Made by a program: the position numbers and the translations under genes. This document shows positions 5,562-9,840 of a stretch of DNA of 9,840 nt, in pieces. Every line of letters begins with the position of its first letter. The first letter of the stretch is position 1. Source of the stretch: Clostridiales bacterium (GTDB lineage: Bacteria; Bacillota; Clostridia; Peptostreptococcales; BM714); NCBI GenBank assembly GCA_002869095.1, contig PKTO01000336.1:1-9840 (forward strand). Direction: 5' to 3'. The notes under the pieces were generated by a model. It was not told the DNA's origin. It saw nothing but the letters and a program-made list of their open reading frames with translations, and did no database searches.

Positions 5562-7277
5562 ATGGGCAAGACAATAGCCGAAATAAACGGCATTAGAGAT
5601 AATGTTATCAAAAAGGAAGCTGAAGACAAAAAGCTTATACGAATATATGTACATATGGGAACATGTGGCATAGCGTCGGGCGCCACAAGCGTATTGACCA
5701 CTTTGAGGAAAGAAATCAAAGAAAACAAGTTCAAAGGCGCAAAGATAATTACTACTGGATGCGCAGGAATCTGTTCGAAGGAGCCGCTTATAACAGTTGC
5801 GCTTCCTGGGCAGGAACCAATAATGTATGAATATATAAATGATGAAAAAGCCAAAGAAATATTTGCAAGCCATGTAATGGGTGGGGAAATAGTCACAGAA
5901 TATGCGTTCTTAAGAGGCATGGAAACCCAATTGAAAGAAAGAATGGAAAACAACGGCATAATCGAAGGCGAAGCAGTTGTTGATTCAAGCATACCGGGGA
6001 TAGAAGAAGTTCCGTTTTTCGCTGTCCAGGAACAAAGGGTAATGAAAAACCGAGGGCTCATAGATCCAAACAATATTGACCACTACATAGGAAGAGACGG
6101 ATACCAGGGAGCAATCAAGGTTTTGACGTCTATGGATTCGGCTGAGATCATTAAAGTTGTATTGGATTCTGGAATTAGAGGCCGCGGAGGAGCTGGCTTC
6201 CCAACCGGCTTGAAGTGGAAATTTGCCGCGCAAGAGCCCGACGGAATGAAATATATGCTGTGCAATGCAGACGAGGGAGACCCTGGAGCTTTCATGGACA
6301 GGAGTGTCCTCGAGAGTGATCCTCACAGCGTCATAGAGGGAATGATAATAGCTTCAAAGGCGATAGGGGCTCACATGGGCTATATCTATTGCAGAGCGGA
6401 ATATCCCCTCGCAGTTGAAACACTCAACAAAGCAATCAAGAAAGCCAGAGCATACGGATTGCTCGGAGAAAACATACTTGGAACAGGATTCGATTTCGAC
6501 ATAGAGGTTTACGAAGGCGCAGGAGCATTCGTTTGCGGTGAAGAAACGGCCCTAATGAGATCCATTGAAGGACTCAGGGGAAATCCAAGACCCAAGCCGC
6601 CCTTTCCTGCACATGCTGGACTTTGGGAAAAACCCACAGTACTCAACAATGTAGAGACACTTGCAAACATTCCTCAAATAATTTATAAAGGCAGCGAGTG
6701 GTACGCAGGCATCGGAACAGAAAAAAGCAAGGGGACAAAAGTGTTCTCAATTACTGGAGACATCAACAACGTAGGCTGCGTCGAAGTTCCAATCGGAACT
6801 GCGCTCAGCACGATTGTAAATGATATCGGCGGAGGAGTCGTGGAAGGCAAACGGTTCAAGGCGGCTCAACTCGGAGGACCTTCGGGCGGCTGCATACCAT
6901 TGGCTCATATCGATGTGCCCGTAGACTACGAGACATTGCAGGAGTATGGATCGATAATGGGTTCGGGCGGAATGATTGTAATAACTGACGACAAAAGCGC
7001 CGTCGATATTGCTAAATTCTTCATGGAATTTTGTACTGAGGAATCGTGCGGAAAATGCATACCCGGTCGTGAAGGCACAAAACAGATACTTAACATTTTG
7101 AATAAAATTGAATCCGGTCGCGGAGATGCATCTGATATTCCAAAACTCGAGGAATTGGCCAGTGTAATCCAAAAGACGGCACTTTGCGCTCTTGGAAAGA
7201 CGTCTGCGAATCCTGTGCTGAGTACTCTGCGTTACTTCAGAAGCGAATATGAAGAAGCGGTATCGAAAAACAATTAG
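5562..7277 (+). CDS. nuoF: NuoF/HydB-like NADH-binding flavoprotein with an altered [4Fe-4S] motif
   Basis: I chose ATG 5562 because AGGGAG ends 8 nt upstream; GTG 5553 lies inside that site. The 571 residues contain: a thioredoxin-like N-terminal domain (about 25-120) with C35, C67 and C71 (MGTCGIASGA, TGCAGICSKEP); the FMN site GRGGAGFPTGLKW (207-219); the NADH-site segment EGAGAFVCGEETAL (318-331); then RPKPPFPAHAGLWEKPTVLNNVETL; and the SLBB-like and N3-cluster region. In the family the last motif is CxxCxxC. Here it reads ESCGKCIPGREGT, so C496 and C499 are present but the third Cys is Gly502 (codon GGT at 7065). The distant fourth Cys (C542, ALCALGKT) is kept. The N-terminal domain also has only three of four possible cluster Cys. 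The protein lacks the C-terminal 2x[4Fe-4S] extension of typical HydB. It presumably oxidises or reduces NAD(H) for the complex. Confidence 0.93.
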   Translation: MGKTIAEINGIRDNVIKKEAEDKKLIRIYVHMGTCGIASGATSVLTTLRKEIKENKFKGAKIITTGCAGICSKEPLITVALPGQEPIMYEYINDEKAKEIFASHVMGGEIVTEYAFLRGMETQLKERMENNGIIEGEAVVDSSIPGIEEVPFFAVQEQRVMKNRGLIDPNNIDHYIGRDGYQGAIKVLTSMDSAEIIKVVLDSGIRGRGGAGFPTGLKWKFAAQEPDGMKYMLCNADEGDPGAFMDRSVLESDPHSVIEGMIIASKAIGAHMGYIYCRAEYPLAVETLNKAIKKARAYGLLGENILGTGFDFDIEVYEGAGAFVCGEETALMRSIEGLRGNPRPKPPFPAHAGLWEKPTVLNNVETLANIPQIIYKGSEWYAGIGTEKSKGTKVFSITGDINNVGCVEVPIGTALSTIVNDIGGGVVEGKRFKAAQLGGPSGGCIPLAHIDVPVDYETLQEYGSIMGSGGMIVITDDKSAVDIAKFFMEFCTEESCGKCIPGREGTKQILNILNKIESGRGDASDIPKLEELASVIQKTALCALGKTSANPVLSTLRYFRSEYEEAVSKNN

Positions 7278-7289
7278 AGGGGTGTAATC

Positions 7290-7793
7290 ATGATATTTAC
7301 AAAAGCTTTGGAATATGAAGATATTAGAAAAAACATTGACAAAGACAATGATGTCATTACAATAATTGGCTGTGAGACATGCGTTAGGGTTGCAGGTTCA
7401 GGAGGGCAGGAAAGAATGAAAGAGCTTGCCATGAAACTTATGAGCGACGGCTACAATGTGAAAGACGGATTCATGGTGCCCACTGCTTGTACTCCTAAAA
7501 TTTTCTTGGCCAAAATGGGCAGAGATGTAAATACAATTCTTTCCCTTGCATGTGAAGCGGGCTCTGCAAACCTTGAAAGATCTTATCCCGAATACAAGGT
7601 TGTAAGTACAATCAAAGATGTAGGATTGATGGTTGCCGATACAGACAAGAATGTTTTAAAGGTAACTATGCCTTACAAGGGCAGCGACAATGAAACAGGA
7701 AGAGAATTCAAGGCCTTTGTTGGCGAAAGAAACGAAAATGACAACACTCTGCCGATTATGGAAATGGCGGAAGTAACGGGGGTGGCGAAATGA
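7290..7793 (+). CDS. Stand-alone MetV-like (MTHFR C-terminal type) four-cysteine protein
   Basis: The ATG at 7290 is preceded by AGAGGGGTG (7276-7284). The 167-residue protein resembles MetV and the C-terminal zinc-binding domain found with methylene-tetrahydrofolate reductases of acetogens. After a leader helix comes VITIIGCETCVRVAGSGG with C28-x2-C31, then PTACTPK with C67, and ILSLACEAG with C88. These four cysteines match the usual GCxTC...C...C metal site. The tail (about 105-167) resembles the strand-rich end of such domains. In known enzymes MetV partners MetF and connects it to Fe-S electron donors. No MetF is encoded here. It sits 12 nt after the NuoF-like gene and overlaps the next gene by ATGA. 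The N-terminal 120 residues are clearly homologous to those of that next protein. Assignment rests on motif recall, without a search. Confidence 0.7.
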   Translation: MIFTKALEYEDIRKNIDKDNDVITIIGCETCVRVAGSGGQERMKELAMKLMSDGYNVKDGFMVPTACTPKIFLAKMGRDVNTILSLACEAGSANLERSYPEYKVVSTIKDVGLMVADTDKNVLKVTMPYKGSDNETGREFKAFVGERNENDNTLPIMEMAEVTGVAK

Positions 7794-9013
7794 TCATATC
7801 ACTTCGTTCTATTAGCTACGACGATTTGAAAAAACAATTGAGCAAGGATGATAAAATAGTCATAAACAGCTGCAGCAGCTGCATAGTTGCGTGCGGAGTC
7901 GGCGGAACTTCGAAGATGGAGACACTTGAAAACATGCTAAAGGCCGACGGCTACAACGTGATTGGCAAAGACTTGATAAGCATAGGTTGCACATTGAATC
8001 TTGTCGAAAAACACAGGAAAGACATCAAGAAAAAAGACATGTATGACGAAGCTACAGTAATCATCCCTTTGATTTGTGAAAACGGGCTTAAAGGGATAGA
8101 GCATGTATTCAGCGACAAAAAAGTGATTCGAATAGCAAAGACGCTAGGAACCGGCAATTTCACAATGGACAGGGGCGTGGTATTGACCAATCCGTTTGAA
8201 AATGTGCCTATGGAAGCGAGTGTTGAGGGTTATGAACTCTTTGAAGTCGCAGAGGAATTGGGTTTGTTCGAAGACTTCTTCGATGAGTTCGACGCACCTG
8301 AAATGGAAAGGGAATATGCCAATTTTACCGTCAACGGCGAAGAACTGACAGCCGAAAAAGGCCGCAATCTGTTGACGGTATGTGAAGAAAACGGAATAGA
8401 AATTCCCCACCTTTGCTTTGACGAGGAATTGACCGGAGCCGGAGTATGCAGAATGTGCCTGGTTAAAATCAAGGGCGCGAGAGATCTTCAACCCGCATGC
8501 TGCACTCCTGTATCGGATGGCATGGAAGTTGTCACGGAAGACGAGGAACTCAATCATTACCGTAGAATCATTCTCGAACTTGTGCTTGCTTCGAGAAACC
8601 ACAATTGCCTTACTTGCTCGAAGGGAATACCGAATCCTATGTTCAGTTGCGAGCTCCAGAAGCTTATGAGGAAATTCGGTATCGAGTCGAGCAGATACGA
8701 GAACACAAGCGAACCCATCACAGTCGACGTTTCGAGTCCTGTAATAGAATATGACGCCAACAAATGCATACTTTGCGGCAGATGCGTAAGGGCTTGCGAA
8801 GAAATAGCAGGGCAATGCAACATAGGATTCGTAAACAGGGGATCCGATACAATGGTTGCGGCAGGACTCAATGTGCAGATGGACCAAAGCGCATGTGCGG
8901 CTTGCATGGCATGTGTAAACGTCTGTCCTACAGGAGCGCTTTCTGAAAGGGTAATACATTTCATAGGCAAGGACTGGAAACCTGTAAAAGTATATGCCGA
9001 CTACGCGGAATAA
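7790..9013 (+). CDS. MetV-like domain fused to NuoG/HydA-type Fe-S N-terminal region
   Basis: This 407-residue fusion starts at the ATG overlapping the previous stop (ATGA), behind GGGGGTGG. Residues 1 to about 135 are a second MetV-like domain (C28, C31, C67, C96; extra C35). An acidic linker (about 150-177) follows. Residues 178-255 are a plant-type [2Fe-2S] domain, C209-x10-C220-x2-C223-x13-C237. Next is the His/Cys cluster region, NHNCLTC...CELQ, with H271, C273, C276 and C287. Then comes a 2x[4Fe-4S] ferredoxin, C326-x2-C329-x2-C332-x3-C336 and C369-x2-C372-x2-C375-x3-C379P. The protein stops there, so there is no H-cluster hydrogenase domain and no molybdopterin domain. It resembles an electron wire that docks on NuoEF. 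The His cluster is odd: the usual H-x3-C-x2-C-x5-C is here H-x-C-x2-C-x10-C. It is the last gene of the operon. Confidence 0.88.
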   Translation: MIISLRSISYDDLKKQLSKDDKIVINSCSSCIVACGVGGTSKMETLENMLKADGYNVIGKDLISIGCTLNLVEKHRKDIKKKDMYDEATVIIPLICENGLKGIEHVFSDKKVIRIAKTLGTGNFTMDRGVVLTNPFENVPMEASVEGYELFEVAEELGLFEDFFDEFDAPEMEREYANFTVNGEELTAEKGRNLLTVCEENGIEIPHLCFDEELTGAGVCRMCLVKIKGARDLQPACCTPVSDGMEVVTEDEELNHYRRIILELVLASRNHNCLTCSKGIPNPMFSCELQKLMRKFGIESSRYENTSEPITVDVSSPVIEYDANKCILCGRCVRACEEIAGQCNIGFVNRGSDTMVAAGLNVQMDQSACAACMACVNVCPTGALSERVIHFIGKDWKPVKVYADYAE

Positions 9014-9102
9014 GGCAAACCACTTTGAAAGAGAACTGAATTCCGGCTTTCACTGAAAATTTTGTGAGAGTAACAAGTTCGACTGACAAGGGCAATTTTT
9101 GG

Positions 9103-9152
9103 ACAGCCTCGCCCATGCACATATAGTGCGTGGCTGGGGCTGTTTGATTTTT
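9103..9152 (+). terminator. Long rho-independent terminator of the lipoyl/Nuo-like operon
   Basis: An 18-bp GC-rich stem with one C-C mismatch and three G-U pairs (9103-9120 with 9126-9143, opening ACAGCC and closing GGCTGT) has a 5-nt loop ATATA and is followed by TTTGATTTTT. It lies 90 nt after the last operon stop. The DNA from 9014 to 9102 shows no gene. Confidence 0.85.
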
Positions 9153-9154
9153 GG

Positions 9155-9183
9155 TTGAACAGTTCTTAAATGAGCTGTAAAAT
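9155..9183 (+). promoter_or_regulatory. Promoter for the CPBP protease gene
   Basis: TTGAAC (9155-9160) and TAAAAT (9178-9183) are separated by 17 bp, directly after the terminator. It would give a leader of about 70 nt before the ATG at 9261. I see nothing else in 9184-9260 beyond a GAGGTG at 9211-9216 that has no standard start codon at a proper distance. Confidence 0.5.
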
Positions 9184-9260
9184 TAAATTGGAAATGATCG
9201 TATTATTGCTGAGGTGTTGCGGTTATCGATACCATAAATGGAAATAGGAACAATATAATT

Positions 9261-9840
9261 ATGAAGGTGGCTGCTTTGTTTGCAGCGATATTGACGGCCC
9301 GCATTTTACCGGAAATGGGTTGGAAAGCGGCGGACAGGGGTATGGCAATTTTTGGATATCCCCAGTTCGGATTCTATTGGGATGTTGTCCACCATGTGGT
9401 CCAGATGCTGTTGGCTGTTTTATTCATGGCTTTACCGATATGGGATAAGACTTTTTACGACTGGGGTTTTAACAATGAAAAGAAAGAACTGAATAAAGAA
9501 ATAGTTTTGCGCTTCTTTTTTGGGTTCATTGTATTTTTTACAATCGGAAAAACGGTTTATCTTTACCTTATGGGATGGCCCCCCGCCCTTGACTACAACC
9601 CCGAAACGACAAGTTTGTGGCAATTGATCGTGTTCAGGATGACAATGCCCGGTCTTTCGGAAGAAATACTATTCCGGGCTCTCGTAATGGGGATTCTCTT
9701 GAAAGCTTGGAATGGGTTTTTTTACATTGGAAAAGTCAGGATTCATTACGCAGGAATATTGTCGGCGCTGATTTTCGTGATGGCTCATGTTGGATTCAAA
9801 ATATTTCCTTTTGAAATCATGTATTACAATATCGGCCAGA
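9261..9840 (+). CDS. CPBP/CAAX-type intramembrane metalloprotease, 5' part
   Basis: The frame is open from ATG 9261 to the window end (193 codons), so the 3' end is missing. AGGAA about 11 nt upstream is the only ribosome-like site, and the in-frame stop at 9210 bounds the start. The product is hydrophobic, with several predicted membrane segments (about residues 1-15, 40-60, 90-110, and from 160 on). It carries the defining CPBP motif 1, SEEILFRALVMG, with E134, E135 and R139. The second-motif His appears in FVMAHVGFKI at H176. Members are membrane-embedded metalloproteases or stress/immunity-associated proteins (Abi, MroQ-like). The substrate cannot be predicted. It is separated from the upstream operon by a terminator and a promoter and is probably functionally unrelated. 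Confidence 0.85.
   Translation, partial: MKVAALFAAILTARILPEMGWKAADRGMAIFGYPQFGFYWDVVHHVVQMLLAVLFMALPIWDKTFYDWGFNNEKKELNKEIVLRFFFGFIVFFTIGKTVYLYLMGWPPALDYNPETTSLWQLIVFRMTMPGLSEEILFRALVMGILLKAWNGFFYIGKVRIHYAGILSALIFVMAHVGFKIFPFEIMYYNIGQ

Noticed and set aside
5540..6073. 177-codon minus-strand frame opposite the NuoF-like gene
   Set aside because: It mirrors a clearly coding NuoF region, has no ribosome site and no recognisable domain.
8144..8959. 271-codon minus-strand frame opposite the MetV-NuoG fusion gene
   Set aside because: The plus-strand frame has dense, correctly spaced Fe-S motifs and a proper ribosome site. The reverse frame is a shadow with low-complexity, non-family sequence.
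7790..9013. Iron-only hydrogenase or formate dehydrogenase catalytic subunit
   Set aside because: The protein ends after the 2x[4Fe-4S] ferredoxin region at residue 407, with no H-cluster motifs and no molybdopterin domain. The downstream DNA has a terminator rather than a continuation.
1..9840. tRNA, rRNA, CRISPR arrays, insertion sequences
   Set aside because: I saw no direct-repeat/spacer pattern, no transposase, and no cloverleaf or rRNA-like segment in any intergenic region.

Overview
The window looks like chromosomal DNA from a strictly anaerobic Clostridia-type Firmicute. It has moderate-to-low GC, AT-rich intergenic DNA, strong AGGAGG-type ribosome sites, frequent AUA/AGA codons, some GTG/TTG starts, sigmaA-like promoters, and a set of oxygen-sensitive Fe-S redox proteins with a lipoate ligase. 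I cannot name the species. An amino-acid- or purine-fermenting or acetogenic lifestyle would fit, but that is inference.

Left part (1-2996): the 3' end of a flavodoxin/NADPH-dependent FMN reductase-like gene ends at a hairpin terminator. Next is a two-gene unit, a PadR-type repressor overlapping a DUF2812 membrane protein, behind a promoter that carries a 17-bp inverted repeat (probable autoregulation). A 66-codon acidic protein and a 329-residue membrane-anchored extracytoplasmic protein follow. I recognise neither of these. Both units end in hairpins.

Middle and right part (3000-9013): an AT-rich control region contains an 18-bp perfect inverted repeat that resolves into three Fur-like 7-1-7 boxes spaced exactly 22 bp apart, with two candidate promoters. 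It leads into an AhpD-like (carboxymuconolactone decarboxylase family) gene interrupted near its end by an in-frame TAA that is immediately followed by a well-placed ATG. After a leaky-looking hairpin comes a tight same-strand cluster: a free-standing 80-residue lipoyl-carrier domain, a complete lipoate-protein ligase LplA, a NuoE/HydC-like [2Fe-2S] subunit, a NuoF/HydB-like FMN/NADH subunit, a small four-cysteine protein resembling MetV (the zinc-binding C-terminal-type domain of acetogenic methylene-tetrahydrofolate reductase), and a second MetV-like domain fused to the Fe-S-rich N-terminal part of NuoG/HydA. The last two overlap by ATGA.

Read together, the cluster encodes an NADH-linked electron-transfer module with no H-cluster or molybdopterin catalytic domain. 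Two MetV-like domains are built into or next to it, and it travels with its own lipoyl carrier, lipoylation enzyme and AhpD-like dithiol protein. My hypothesis is that it moves electrons between NAD(H), an Fe-S wire and a lipoyl or C1-folate partner. This combination is the most interesting content of the window. No MetF, dihydrolipoyl dehydrogenase or RnfC partner is visible here. Several cofactor sites are unusual: a Gly replaces a canonical [4Fe-4S] Cys in the NuoF-like protein, and the His/Cys cluster spacing in the NuoG-like part is altered.

Right edge (9014-9840): a long terminator hairpin, then a promoter and the first 193 codons of a CPBP/CAAX-type intramembrane protease, which runs off the window.
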